A DNA stretch of 26,097 bases from Chara braunii (Eukaryota; Streptophyta; Charophyceae; Charales; Characeae). A program made the translations under genes and the position numbers. The first letter of the stretch is position 1. Every line of letters starts with the position of its first letter. The notes beneath the pieces are model-generated. The model was not told the origin of the DNA. It saw nothing but the letters and a program-made list of their open reading frames with translations, and made no database searches. The DNA lies in the NCBI GenBank assembly GCA_003427395.1, contig BFEA01000343.1, forward strand, positions 1,650,768 through 1,676,864, read 5' to 3'. This document shows positions 1-8,222 of this stretch, piece after piece.

Positions 1-388
1 AACATGGAATTATCCACTGCCACAACACGGAAATGTACACTGCCAGAGACCGAAAATGTGGGACAAAATGCTCCAATCTATTCGTGGGGAGCAACATGTG
101 CTGGGAACCGGGCCCGGCGTCCCATATAAGGATACACGAGTATGAAAGCACCGGGGCCATTGCCTGGCTTTGGCTGAGAAAACTCTGAGAACAACTTGCA
201 CCAAGTACTAATGAAAAAGCCCCAAAGGGGCTAATGGAAAAACACCAGACATCTATGCAGTACTAAATTCAAAGGGCCCTTTTGTTTTTTGAGCCTTGGC
301 TCACAGGAGAATTCAGATCGAATAAACCACCTGACTTGGTGCCTTTCAGCGGCCCAACGCTACCTGCCTCACCCCTATACCCCGATGC
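1..388. other. No recognisable feature
   Basis: Mixed-composition sequence. Short open frames on both strands have no recognisable motif, and the frames around 269-778 are proline/serine-rich translations of repeat DNA. I see no RNA gene, tandem repeat or mobile-element end here. Confidence 0.5.
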
Positions 389-650
389 ACAATCTCTACC
401 AAGCCTCACGCCCCCAACTGCTGGGTTACAGAGTGGCACGACCCACCCCAGAAACCCCCCACCCGCTAGGCCACAGGGCAACGCGACCCAGCCCGGCTCC
501 GGCCAGCGTCGACTAGGCACCAGTTCACCAAAAGACACTAGAGTGCCTTCCACCCTCGACAACTCCCGAGATCTCTCTACGAGGTCGCATGCCCTCGTAC
601 AGCTCGAGTTACAGGGCAGCGCGACCAAGCCCCAGCACTGACCAGCGTCG
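389..650 (+). repeat. Dispersed repeat family A, two partial copies
   Basis: Two adjacent diverged copies of a dispersed repeat. The shared core reads roughly CAGATCTCTCTAC, then GGTTACAGGGCAACGC, then CCAGCGTCG. One copy covers about 389-513 and the second about 564-650. The same order of blocks recurs inverted at 1121-1196 and again at 13919-14067. No terminal inverted repeat, poly(A) tail or coding potential is visible, so the class of element is unknown. Homology was judged by eye. Confidence 0.5.
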
Positions 651-1120
651 TCCTGGCCTCGTCTATTCGCAAACCCCCGGGGCTCAGGACTACGGCAGGT
701 ACCAGTCAAGCCACCAATAAGCGCCATAGCTGTAGATCCGACCATCCATCCTTCAGGCACTAGTTGCAGGTATCCCACAAAAAAACCTTCTCAGCCCTAC
801 TTCGGAAAGTCTTATCCCAGTGGAGCCACCATCTCCACTGCTGCTATACCCTATTTCTACCCTGCAGGCTAGCCCCTTCACCGCAGAGCGCGTCCTGTCC
901 CACCATCACAGCCACCACAACCCGCTGCCATCATCATCATCATCATCATCACACCATTAGTTTCATCATCTGATTATTGTTATATTAAGCTTTTTGGTGT
1001 TCTGAAGTTTTTGGCAGCATCTAGCATTCTTCCACATTCGGGACATAGGACTTCAGTTGAACCTGGACTGATTTCAACTGAGTTGCTCTGTTCTGAGCCC
1101 TTGGTTTGCTGATGCCAGAA
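651..1120. other. No gene; short ATC microsatellite
   Basis: A short (CAT)n run lies at about 929-952 and explains a poly-His translation in one frame. The rest shows no recognised feature. Confidence 0.5.
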
Positions 1121-1196
1121 CGACGCTGGCCGGAGCTGGGGCGTTGCCCTGTAACCTGTTAATAGCAGGAGCGTGAGGCCTTGTAGAGAGATCTGG
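1121..1196 (-). repeat. Dispersed repeat family A, inverted copy
   Basis: Read on the minus strand, this has the same blocks as 564-650 and 13919-14067: CCAGATCTCTCTAC, AACAGGTTACAGGGCAACGC and GGCCAGCGTCG, in that order. It is the best-preserved single copy of family A in the first 2 kb. No function can be assigned. Confidence 0.55.
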
Positions 1197-1548
1197 GGTT
1201 TGCTGAGGGTGGAAGGCAGTCTAGTGGTGAACCAGAGGGGGCTGCAATGAAGCGAGAAGAGATCAGCTATGGTTGACAATTAGTTAGGTTGGTTTTGTCT
1301 TTGAGGAACAGTGTCCTGGTATAGGGAGGGCTGGGAGTTGTTCTAGGATTAGGAGGCCAGAATAGCTGATATAGCATATTTTTCTTTAATTTTTCATATT
1401 TTTGAATCATCATTCTCATTAACATCATTATCTTGGATATTATCAGTGTCATTAGTATCATCATGGTCATCATTAGCGGTTTCCGTATGTTCATTCCGGC
1501 CTCAATCTTATTATTGGTAATATCAGCCTTGGGCACTGGGCCCGGTTT
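1197..1548. other. AT-rich spacer with degenerate ATC/ATT repeats
   Basis: From about 1385 to 1480 the plus strand is a degenerate ATCATT-like simple sequence. No gene is supported. A frame through this stretch gives an Ile/Met-rich low-complexity peptide that is a by-product of the repeat. Confidence 0.5.
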
Positions 1549-1585
1549 AAAAAAAAAAAAGAAAAAAAAAAAAAGAAAAAAAAAA
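1549..1585 (+). repeat. Poly(A) tract with G interruptions
   Basis: Three A-runs separated by single Gs follow GGGCCCGGTTT. The form resembles an aged retroposon tail, but I cannot identify the inserted body upstream. Confidence 0.6.
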
Positions 1586-1700
1586 GACATCCGGCTGCCA
1601 CCAGCACCAAGCCTTAGAAGAATTTTCTCTTTTTTGAGAACATATATTTCCATGTTCTGGTGACCGATTCATTCCCATTTAGCTCATCCTATGGATGGAA

Positions 1701-1702
<2 letters not shown>

Positions 1703-1781
<79 letters not shown>

Positions 1782-1785
1782 GCAC
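1703..1785 (+). repeat. Compound (CT)n-(CA)n microsatellite
   Basis: About 38 bp of (CT)n runs directly into about 39 bp of (CA)n, then degenerates through CGCGCACGCGG. Long open frames across it (poly Leu-Ser, Thr-His) are artefacts of the dinucleotide repeats. Confidence 0.95.
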
Positions 1786-1909
1786 GCGGCGACGTTTGCA
1801 TCTGACAGCTTCTTTGTCCATACACACACCGGGATTTCTTTTCAATGTATCTGTCCATCGCAGTGTATCTTCCTATGTTCTTGCGGAAGATTCCTTCTCA
1901 TTTTGCACA

Positions 1910-1978
1910 GTGGCAGGTTGCTCAGTTGATGCACACATGAAACTGCGGCGATGTGAGTTCAAATCCAGCGGCGACCAC
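1910..1978 (+). other. tRNA-like sequence (possible SINE head)
   Basis: A box-A-like GTTGCTCAGTTGATGCA near 1918 is followed by a good box-B-like GAGTTCAAATCC at 1955-1966, with spacing typical of a tRNA. The ends GTGG and CCAC could pair, but the acceptor stem has mismatches and no clean anticodon arm is seen. It is therefore more likely a tRNA-derived retroposon head or tRNA pseudogene than a functional tRNA. Confidence 0.4.
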
Positions 1979-2025
1979 AATAAAATAGTTCTAATTCACA
2001 ACGCATCCGACGACGTGCTGATGCC

Positions 2026-2340
2026 TTGGCCGATGTGAGGGGAAGGAGGAGGTCTGAAGACAATGTGCGAGGGGAAGAGCACATCGTGGAAAGGCGGGGA
2101 GGAGGTCGTGCGAGGGGGGGGAGGAGGTCCAAGGAGGGGGAGGAATGGGTTGTGCAAACGGGAAGTTGCAGGAGGTCGTGCGGGAGGCGAAGGAGAAGGT
2201 CTTACCAATGGGTGGAGGAGGTCGTGCCAGGGGGAGGAGTTCGTGCGAGCGGGAGAAGGGGGCAGCAAGCAAGGACGAGGAGGTTGCGAGGTTACAAGGG
2301 GGAGGGGGTGTGCAAGAGAGAGAGAGAGAATGGCCTTTTG
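2026..2340 (+). repeat. GA-rich imperfect minisatellite
   Basis: Loose direct repeats of a unit like GGAGGAGGTCGTGCGAGGGG occur at about 2095-2125, 2165-2185, 2213-2235 and 2230-2255, ending in a GA run near 2320. The strong purine bias opens all frames on both strands, so none of the Arg/Gly- or Pro/Ser-rich translations is credible as a gene. Confidence 0.6.
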
Positions 2341-2529
2341 GGGACATGTTTGTGTTATGCCCCTGTCAGGCGGGTGTGCAAATTCGCTTGGCCTTTTGCA
2401 ATTGCACCCACAAAAACTTGGCAACTGCCGGGACATTTTGTAAAGTTGGGCAGCGTCCAGTAGGGGCACTTTGCAAAGATAGGATCCAACTGATGGCTGG
2501 GGTGTTAATGTTTTTGTCATTGTCCTTCG

Positions 2530-2546
2530 CCGCAGCGTAGCTGCGG
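2530..2546. other. Short perfect hairpin
   Basis: CCGCAGC, loop GTA, GCTGCGG form a 7-bp perfect stem. No T-run follows and no gene precedes it, so it cannot be called a terminator; its role is unknown. Confidence 0.4.
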
Positions 2547-2651
2547 CAGGTCCGCTTGTCAATAATTAAATACGAGAATATAATAAATGAAGGAAGGAGA
2601 ATCAATCTCTGAATTATCCTCTCACTGCGAGCACTGCAAGATCTCCCCTTT

Positions 2652-2653
<2 letters not shown>

Positions 2654-2704
<51 letters not shown>

Positions 2705-2705
2705 N

Positions 2706-2754
<49 letters not shown>
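2654..2754 (+). repeat. (CT)n microsatellite containing an assembly N
   Basis: About 100 bp of uninterrupted CT with a single N at 2705. The N marks a join inside the simple repeat, so the true length is unknown. Confidence 0.95.
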
Positions 2755-2757
<3 letters not shown>

Positions 2758-3458
2758 GCCTCCTTTTACACTTTCTCCATAGCCATGAGGTCTTCTTCCT
2801 CACCCTGAACTCCTTCTGAACTCCTTCCTTTACCCATTGCTCTGCCTCACTGTTAGAGTGGAGGAGCAGTTTGACTGCCAGGTGAATCCCCAGTCTATGC
2901 ATTGAACTGAATGATACTCCTTTGCCTCCGGCCTCTTCCCTCCCAACTCAGCCTACTCCTGGGCCTGCCAGGTGTGCTACCTGGCCTACACCCTTTCTTT
3001 TCTTGGTGGGAACATCATTGCAGACTGTAATCCTCGCTGCCAGACCTGTACCTAGATCATGACTCCTCCTGCTAGCATACTGAACCTCCAGGCCTACCTG
3101 AGTTACTTGAAAATCCTACTGGGTCCCTATCAAATTCTAATTTTGTCCCTGTCCTCCCTTGAATTCCGATAAGTTCTCCAGTGGGCAGATTTCAGTTCTG
3201 CCGCTGTATTTACGCCTATCTACTCTGCTCGCTCTGTCCGATATAGAGAAGTCTAGTCTACTCTGCTGGCCTTGTCCAATATATGTAGAAGCAAAGCACC
3301 GGAAAGAATGTTAGCAAACAGACACAGACTTGGACTCAAATCCTCTTTAGATGAGGACAGGGGCATACATCCATAATGAGGAGGACACATGACTCAGAAA
3401 ACACATCAAAACGGACATTTTTTCTTTCGTTTTTTTTTTATTATCAGAAAGAACTTCG
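2755..3458. other. No recognisable gene
   Basis: CT-rich, moderately unique sequence. There is a short internal near-duplication at about 3217-3290 (TCTACTCTGCT... TGTCC.ATAT). A motif at 3405 (CATCAAAACGGACAT) matches the terminal motif of the inverted-repeat element at 9282-9795, which suggests a relic end. No coding region is supported. Confidence 0.45.
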
Positions 3459-3475
3459 AAGAAGATCGAATTTGT
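3459..3475 (+). repeat. Left target-site duplication of the U6 retropseudogene
   Basis: AAGAAGATCGAATTTGT at 3459-3475 matches AAGAAGGTCGAATTTGT at 3571-3587 at 16 of 17 positions. The two copies bracket the U6-derived insert, as expected for a retroposition target-site duplication. Confidence 0.7.
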
Positions 3476-3542
3476 CCCTCGGGACATCCGTTAAAGTTGG
3501 AATGATACAGAGAAGATTAGCATGGCCCCTGTGCAAGGATGA
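3474..3542 (+). pseudogene. U6 snRNA retropseudogene, 3'-truncated
   Basis: The sequence follows plant U6 snRNA from its first nucleotide: GTCCC.CGGGACATCCG, then TTGGAA.GATACAGAGAAG, ATTAGCATGGCCCC and TG.GCAAGGATGA. It stops after the GGATGA block, so the 3' third, including the U6 tail, is missing. The 5' stem-loop is shortened and there are several substitutions. It is followed by a purine tail, mostly G (3543-3570), and bracketed by 17-bp direct repeats. No plant upstream sequence element or correctly spaced TATA box precedes it. U6 is the catalytic spliceosomal snRNA; this copy is a dead RNA-mediated insertion, not an active gene. Confidence 0.85.
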
Positions 3543-3570
3543 GGGGAGGGGGGGGGGGGGGGGGGAAGGA
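3543..3570 (+). repeat. G-rich purine tail of the U6 insert
   Basis: GAGGGGAGGG passes into an unbroken G run and ends GGAAGGA, lying between the U6 match and the right-hand direct repeat. A G-rich tail instead of poly(A) is unusual for a retroposed snRNA. The exact G count may be unreliable in a short-read assembly. Confidence 0.7.
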
Positions 3571-3587
3571 AAGAAGGTCGAATTTGT
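3571..3587 (+). repeat. Right target-site duplication of the U6 retropseudogene
   Basis: Second copy of the 17-bp flanking repeat, differing from the left copy by one A/G change. Confidence 0.7.
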
Positions 3588-3771
3588 TAAATTGCCGGGA
3601 ACCAAGTCCAGGGTCCCTTACATGATGACCCGCTTTACGCTTCCCTCCATTATGATCAAGGGAACTCAAAACAGCGGCGCTGATTGCTTCGGATGCTCCC
3701 CCAACAGCGAAGGATTAACGACTGATCGACCCATGTAGTTTGCGTACTCCATCTATTCCACGAGGTAGATC

Positions 3772-3975
3772 TTAAACCACCAGTACTTGTGACCCTTCCC
3801 TTGCCGAGCCTGCAAACACCCTGCGCAGTGCGCGCCAAACAAGGAAAGAATCAGGACGAACCGTCTTTTGGCTGGTTCTGCCATCCATTTTGCTCCGGTC
3901 GGCCGACCCCTGAAACTTGCCGCACGAGCACAGCAGCATAGAATAAAATGGCTGGGAAACGCACTGGTGGTTTAC
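3772..3975 (-). repeat. Dispersed repeat family B, inverted copy
   Basis: Read on the minus strand, this parallels 8780-8972. Shared blocks in order are CCACCAGT.CGTTTCCCAGC, AGAATAAAAT, GGGG.TCGGCC, CCGGAGCAAAATGG, TTGGCGCGC, AGGGTGTTT and AGTACTGGTGGT. The two copies are clearly diverged. No poly(A) follows here, whereas the 8.8-kb copy runs into an A-rich array, so it may be an old retroposon. No coding potential is seen. Confidence 0.6.
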
Positions 3976-4374
3976 GAAAAGATTGCTATGACAGTGTTCC
4001 TTTCAGACTGAGACGGGCTGTCGGATTGGGATGGTGTTAACTCAGAACGGCGCTATCGGCCATTGCTACAGGTGGGCAAGGGAGCAGGCACACTATCCGA
4101 ACAGTGGGAACCGATTGCCGGGTGATGGCGGAGGGAGGGGTCAAATGTAGGAGAAGGGTGGGGAGGGGGGGAGGAAGGGGTGTGCAGCCTGGCGGTGGTG
4201 ACGACATCTGTCATCCATTGCTCGGCTGCTGCACTGCTCCTCCTCGTTACTCCTTGCCGCCCTGCAAAATGGGAGGGCGGGATGGAATCTTGCCCACTCT
4301 GATGTCAGTGAAGCGGGACTGCCTGCCTGGTTGACCTGCGACCATGGAGAAGAGAAGAGAAGGAGGAAGAAGGT
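3976..4374. other. No recognisable gene
   Basis: GC-rich sequence with a G-rich patch at about 4130-4180. Frames through it are low-complexity Gly/Arg-rich and show no domain. Confidence 0.45.
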
Positions 4375-4398
4375 GGAGATGGAGATGGAGATGGAGAT
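4375..4398 (+). repeat. (GGAGAT)4 hexanucleotide repeat
   Basis: Four perfect GGAGAT units followed by the degenerate unit GGAGAG. One frame reads as a Met-Glu repeat, which is not evidence for a gene. Confidence 0.9.
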
Positions 4399-4685
4399 GG
4401 AGAGAGACGAGTCACGGCACCACCGACTGACTCACAGTGGACTGTACTTCGAAACCTCACAGTGTATAATAAGGGAAAGTACAGACTGCAGTTGGTGTAT
4501 ATCCCCAGTGGACAGATTGGACTGGAATCAAAAGGTACGGATGGCAGTAAACGGCCTGTGAGATCAGGCCAACGGCCTAGTCCCTCAGGCCGAACCAGAC
4601 ATAGACAAAATAGGCCTGGCTACAGCCCAGGCCAAATAGAATACCACTACACTCTTTCTATTCTCACGAACAGTGACAAAAGTTA
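4399..4685. other. No gene; GGCC-rich short repeats
   Basis: Between about 4549 and 4633 the motif AGGCC/GGCCT recurs about eight times in both orientations. No established element matches. Nothing else is recognised. Confidence 0.4.
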
Positions 4686-4688
4686 GCA

Positions 4689-4780
4689 AAAAGAAAAAGA
4701 AAAAAAAAAAAAGCATGGTGATTGGGTTGGCTAGCTTAACGAGTAAGGTGTTTCTTTCCCGGATCAGATCCTCTCGACGG
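4689..4780 (+). other. Poly(A) tract followed by tRNA-like sequence
   Basis: An interrupted A-tract (about 4687-4712) is followed by a box-A-like TTGGCTAGCTTAACGAG (about 4727-4743) and a box-B-like GGATCAGATCC at 4761-4771. The two boxes are closer together than in most tRNAs and no cloverleaf is evident. Interpreted as a degraded tRNA-derived retroposon. Confidence 0.3.
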
Positions 4781-4961
4781 ACTGACGTTGATCATGCGAG
4801 GATGGCGAGTTGACTGCAAAAAACTGCAAGAGCTTGGGCAAACCTGGCCTGCTGATTGGGTTAAGTGGGGTGACGAAGAGAGAGAGAGGGGGGGGGGGGG
4901 GGTTGCAAGCGTGGAAGTGTGACGACGGACTGTCTGTGATGAACTTTGGTGACATTGATGA

Positions 4962-5263
4962 CTGGTGATCACGCAAGTTTCCCTTGCCGATGAGAGAGCG
5001 GGGTGTGCTTCTGATGTCTGGTGATCACAGCAAGTTTGCCTTGCTGATGAGAGAGAGGGGTAACATGCTTCTTTTTTTTTTTTTTTTTTTTGGGGGGGGG
5101 GGGGGGGAAGTAGCCCTTGTGTAAGCCCTCTATCCTGGCGGCGGTAAGAAAGCCGTCAGAATTGAGGTCTTATCTGTCGGGCTGCTCCATCTATTGGTGG
5201 GGAGTATGAGTGGTGCTCACAGCAAGTTTCCCTTGCTGATGAGAGAAAGGGGTAACATGCTTC
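4962..5263 (+). repeat. 57-bp tandem repeat, third unit displaced by an insert
   Basis: Units beginning CTGGTGATCAC.GCAAGTTT and continuing CCTTGC.GATGAGAGA and GGGGT lie at 4962-5017 and 5018-5071. A third unit at 5211-5263 differs from the second by only a few bases. Units 2 and 3 share the ending GGGGTAACATGCTTC. The 139 bp between them (5072-5210) break the array. Confidence 0.7.
5072..5210 (-). repeat. Insert with T/G tract inside the tandem repeat
   Basis: The insert starts with about 20 T followed by 16 G (minus strand: poly(C) then poly(A)). It ends with a segment whose minus strand reads CTCCCCACCAATAGATGGAGC, a block shared with repeat family D at 16316 and 25892. Read on the minus strand it looks like a family D retroposon with a C-run and a poly(A) tail. 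The roughly 50-bp direct repeats on either side are probably pre-existing tandem units and not a target-site duplication. Confidence 0.5.
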
Positions 5264-5264
5264 C

Positions 5265-5849
5265 CCCTTTTTTTTTTCTGCTTCCAAGTGTCTTGTGTGT
5301 GGCTGTGTTAAGCGCGATGCATCCTTTGTGAGTGTGTATGTATGTCTGAATGCTGATTGGGTGTGCACTGTGCAGTGAGAGCGCGCATATGCTTGGCATG
5401 AAGGGTTGAGCAGTTGTGGACCTTTTCCCCTATCCTCCAAATGCATGCATGGTTGATTAACAATGTTGAGTTTCCTGCCTTTCGACCCTTGTTCTTCGCC
5501 TTGCCCTCCGTCTATTTCCTATGACCCGCTGCCTTTCCCATACCATGATGAGGGACAGCGAGTCTTCTAATGGGACGTACGGGAAGCAGCAGCCGAAATC
5601 CATAATTCTTATCTCCTTTTGTATTTTTGTGCTTGTTGAAACGTTGCTCCCGCCGTATTGAATGTATTCATTGCTCTTGCCAGTGCTGCACCATGCGCTA
5701 ACTGTGATCCCCTGCCCCATCGCCCCATCGTTGTACCGTGATGGCTGAACAATTTATGCTCTGATTGTAGGCGTGTGGATCAGTACCTTTGCCAAGGCTT
5801 TGCTTACATGGCATGCACGGATGACAGTTACCGGGTTCGGAAGTCTCAC
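5265..5849. other. No recognisable gene
   Basis: Both strands carry short open frames without domain motifs. A T-run interrupts at 5270-5278. I see no repeat shared with the rest of the window. Confidence 0.45.
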
Positions 5850-6017
5850 CTAAGGGCGAGATCCCACTGGTAAAGACGATTGTAGTAAGCATCTGAATGT
5901 GGACGCGTTGGGGATCAGATGCGAAAAATTGTGGTCGACCTACTTTTCTGCATGTGTGTGTGGAACACGTCCAGATTCAGACACCAATCCTCTTTGCCAA
6001 TGGGATCTGGGCCTAAG
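5850..6017 (+). mobile_element. Hairpin MITE H1, copy 1
   Basis: The left end CTAAGGG.GAGATCCCACTGG and the reverse complement of the right end, CTTAGGCCCAGATCCCA.TGG, match. Pairing continues inward through AAAGA.GATTG, TCTGAAT.TGGACG.GTT and GTCGACC, so nearly the whole 168 bp can fold back on itself. It is homologous to 13466-13643 and 16577-16750. There is no coding capacity, so mobility would need a transposase supplied in trans. No clear target-site duplication is visible, so the superfamily is unassigned. Confidence 0.75.
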
Positions 6018-6229
6018 ACCGTCCACTTTGATTCTGAGCTGTGCGAACCGCAGAGGCAAGGCGTGGCAGAGCTCCACAGCATTTTTGCCTATGGTAAGGG
6101 GCGGCGCCAACAGCAGAAATGACCTTAGATAAGAGTGTACAAATGCAAGCCCAGCAACAGCATTAGTTCCCAGCTTCCCTTGTCTGACTTCTTGGGAATT
6201 TCTGTACTCGATGCAACTTTCTCCGTCTT

Positions 6230-6545
6230 TTTCAGTGTAGTCCCCACGTACAGGGATGGGCCGTATGGACTTCCGTACGACCGTCCGTACTGCCCCCTGG
6301 TATGGCCGTTGGGGGGGGAGTTGTCAGGAGAATGAGGGGCTCGGGGGGATGCGAGGCGGGTGTCGGTGGGTACCCGGTTGGACCGGGGGGCCCTTCCCCG
6401 ACCGGTAGCCTGCTGGTTGGACCGGGCGGTCGACCATCCCAGCAGACGGCCGGTCATACCCAGCCCATCACTCTGGGGGGAAGGAGGGGAGGGGGGGAGT
6501 ACCGGGGAGTAAAGGGCACCCCTGCAATTGCCCAGCCCACGGGAG
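6230..6545 (-). repeat. Dispersed repeat family C, inverted copy
   Basis: GC-rich block with repeated CCGTACG motifs (6260-6295) and C-rich stretches on the minus strand. On that strand the order GGGGTGCCCT, C-rich run, CGGCC, GGGTACCC, CCGTACG cluster parallels 8289-8490 on the plus strand. A 16-A run at 6561-6576 lies just beyond the left end in minus orientation. Divergence is high, so the homology is tentative. Confidence 0.4.
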
Positions 6546-7054
6546 GCCGCTGCCTCCTTACAAAAAAAAAAAAAAAAGGGACCTTTTGGACCCAACCTCT
6601 TGAAAAGAACACGCGAACATCTCTCCACAGCTGATCTTCACAGATCAGTGGAGGAAAATCACTGCATTATCTTTTCCAGATACGGGCATTGCGGGGTTTA
6701 ATAGGCCCTGCTTTTCAATTTGGCATCGTGTAATCCAAAGCACCACCGACCAGATGTAAATGGCTCGTCCCGATGCACATCCACTCCAAGCCACGAGTAA
6801 AAGAATATGCCTTCGAGGTTGCTTTGCTGATGAGATTTTATGCTCCTAGCCTTCTGCAACGTTCCTATGCTCTGGGAAAAAAGTTATGGGTTTGGGTTGC
6901 GTCTCGTGAAGTCAGAGTAGCAAGGCTGTCCGAGGCGCAAGCCCAAGAATGGACCTCGCTCCACTGCGTGTATCTGGACAGACTGCCAGGCAAGAAACTT
7001 TGGAACTGATGCCCGTATGTAGAAAAAAACAAACGGAAAATGCTCTGCGTCCAT
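6546..7054. other. No recognisable gene; A16 tract
   Basis: A poly(A) run of about 16 lies at 6561-6576. An open frame at 6773-7009 has ordinary composition but no recognisable domain, and no promoter or splice evidence supports it as a gene. Confidence 0.4.
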
Positions 7055-7115
7055 GAGCTGAAACCTGAACCCATAACCTTTTGGACGTCGAGCTATACTC
7101 TGGAAGAGCTATAAG
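7055..7115 (-). other. tRNA-like sequence (SINE head or pseudo-tRNA)
   Basis: On the minus strand, ATAGCTCTTCCAGAGTATAGC resembles a D-arm with box A. GACGTCCAAAAGG resembles an anticodon arm, and GGGTTCAGGTTTC (plus-strand 7060-7072) is box-B-like. The T-stem does not pair well, so this is called tRNA-like only. Confidence 0.4.
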
Positions 7116-7160
7116 TTTTGCCAAGGACGATTTTGCAACATATCTCCGTCAGCTTCTATG

Positions 7161-7257
7161 GTGCTGGCGACTAATGGTATAGTCCACAACACCCAATGGA
7201 GCCGAGTTCAAACTTCTGATCCAAAAAAAAAAAAGAAAAAAAAAGAAAAAAAAAAAA
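7161..7257 (+). other. tRNA-like sequence with poly(A) tail
   Basis: A box-A-like TGGCGACTAATGGTATAG near 7164 and a box-B-like CCGAGTTCAAACT near 7202-7214 are followed directly by an interrupted A-tract at 7223-7257. This is the layout of a tRNA-derived SINE. The T-arm looks closest to Gln/Glu-type tRNAs. The octamer CTGATCCA occurs just before the A-tract (7216-7223) and just after it (7262-7269). That could instead mean a poly(A) fragment inserted with a short duplication. Confidence 0.45.
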
Positions 7258-7514
7258 CCTGCTGATCCACAGGGGGGTCGGACAAGCAACCTTGTTTACT
7301 TGATCCCTCCCTGGGAGAGCCATACCTTCCTGAACATCGCATACTACTTCCACGCCCTTCCCCTCTGAAAAGCCCAACAAAAACAAAAAGTGCATGCAAA
7401 ACTTCATTGCGGATTTCAACATATCTCGACGAGCGCAATCTGAATCCGCCCAAAAAAAATAAAACAGTAAATAAATAAATAAAATTGGGCATCTTTTTGA
7501 AAAGCCGGTTCCGA

Positions 7515-7590
7515 ATACCTTTCTTGGCCCTTTGGCTAAGATCAAGTGTAGTATCTGTTCTGATCAGTTTAATATCTGATCCGTGGTCCA
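7515..7590 (+). pseudogene. U2 snRNA 5' fragment joined to poly(A)
   Basis: The sequence follows U2 snRNA from its mature 5' end: ATACCTTTCT, GGCC.TTTGGCTAAGATC, AAGTGTAGTATCTGTTCT (branch-point recognition region) and ATCAGTTTAATATCTGAT. It stops at about nucleotide 76, after the CGTGG.CC block, and is followed by one N and 32 A (7592-7623). Stem-loops III and IV and most of the Sm-site region are absent, so it cannot make a functional snRNP. The exact 5' end plus the A tail point to reverse transcription of a truncated or chimeric U2 RNA. CGGTTCC just before it and CGGTTTCC just after the A-run hint at a short target-site duplication. Confidence 0.85.
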
Positions 7591-7591
7591 N

Positions 7592-7623
<32 letters not shown>
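7592..7623 (+). repeat. Poly(A) tail of the U2 insert
   Basis: 32 consecutive A directly after an N at 7591. The N signals an assembly join, so the tail length is uncertain. Confidence 0.85.
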
Positions 7624-7624
<1 letters not shown>

Positions 7625-7736
7625 GGTTTCCTGGTTCACCGCCCCTGTGCTCGTCCGGCACCGGGTGGCCCGGGGGAAGTGAACCGGCCGGTTGCCGTCC
7701 CAGCCTTGGTTGGAATGTTTTAAGAAAAACAAAAAA

Positions 7737-7779
7737 GATTGATTGATTGATTGATTCGTTGATTCATTGATTGATTCGC
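7737..7779 (+). repeat. (GATT)n tetranucleotide repeat
   Basis: Imperfect GATT units, some TTC-interrupted. The complementary repeat (AATC)n lies at 8223-8288 in inverted orientation, so the two could pair across the simple-sequence block. Confidence 0.85.
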
Positions 7780-7784
7780 TATTC

Positions 7785-7808
7785 AAAAAAAAAAAAAAAA
7801 AAAAAAAA
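7785..7808 (+). repeat. Poly(A) tract
   Basis: 24 consecutive A between the GATT repeat and a short unique stretch. Confidence 0.9.
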
Positions 7809-7872
7809 GCGCACAAGTCCACGTGTGCACGCTCTCTTCCTCTTTCTCTGTTTCCCTCTGCGTGCGTGCGCG

Positions 7873-7874
<2 letters not shown>

Positions 7875-7951
<77 letters not shown>

Positions 7952-8040
7952 GTTTGTGTGTGTGTGTGTGCTTGTGTGCATGTGTGTGCATGTGTGCTCG
8001 GGCGAGTGTGTGTGTGTGTGTGCATGTGACGGTGTGTGGT

Positions 8041-8101
<61 letters not shown>
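7875..8101 (+). repeat. (AG)n-(GT)n compound microsatellite
   Basis: About 72 bp of perfect (AG)n (7875-7946) passes into degenerate (GT)n and then about 60 bp of perfect (GT)n (about 8041-8101). The sequence can adopt triplex and Z-DNA forms in vitro. Long open frames across it are translations of dinucleotide repeats, not genes. Confidence 0.95.
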
Positions 8102-8104
<3 letters not shown>

Positions 8105-8222
8105 CCTGTGCGCGCAAATAGCGGGTAGCCAAATGCCTCATCATCTAATTAGTGGCGTGCATGAATGGATTATCAAGATTCCCACTGTTCCTTTCTATCA
8201 TCCTGCGAAACCAAACAACCAA

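Noticed and set aside
282-641. Pro-rich open frame
   Set aside because: Lies entirely in repeat family A copies; composition explains the lack of stops and no motif is visible.
929-952. Histidine-tag-like coding repeat
   Set aside because: Simple (CAT)n microsatellite outside any supported gene.
2366-2902. Long minus-strand open frame with Arg-Glu repeats
   Set aside because: It is the (CT)n microsatellite read in reverse and crosses an N; no domain.
3474-3542. Functional U6 snRNA gene
   Set aside because: 3' third missing, no upstream promoter elements, flanked by direct repeats: a retropseudogene.
6125-6628. 167-residue minus-strand frame
   Set aside because: GC-rich repeat family C plus an A-run giving poly-Phe; no recognisable domain.
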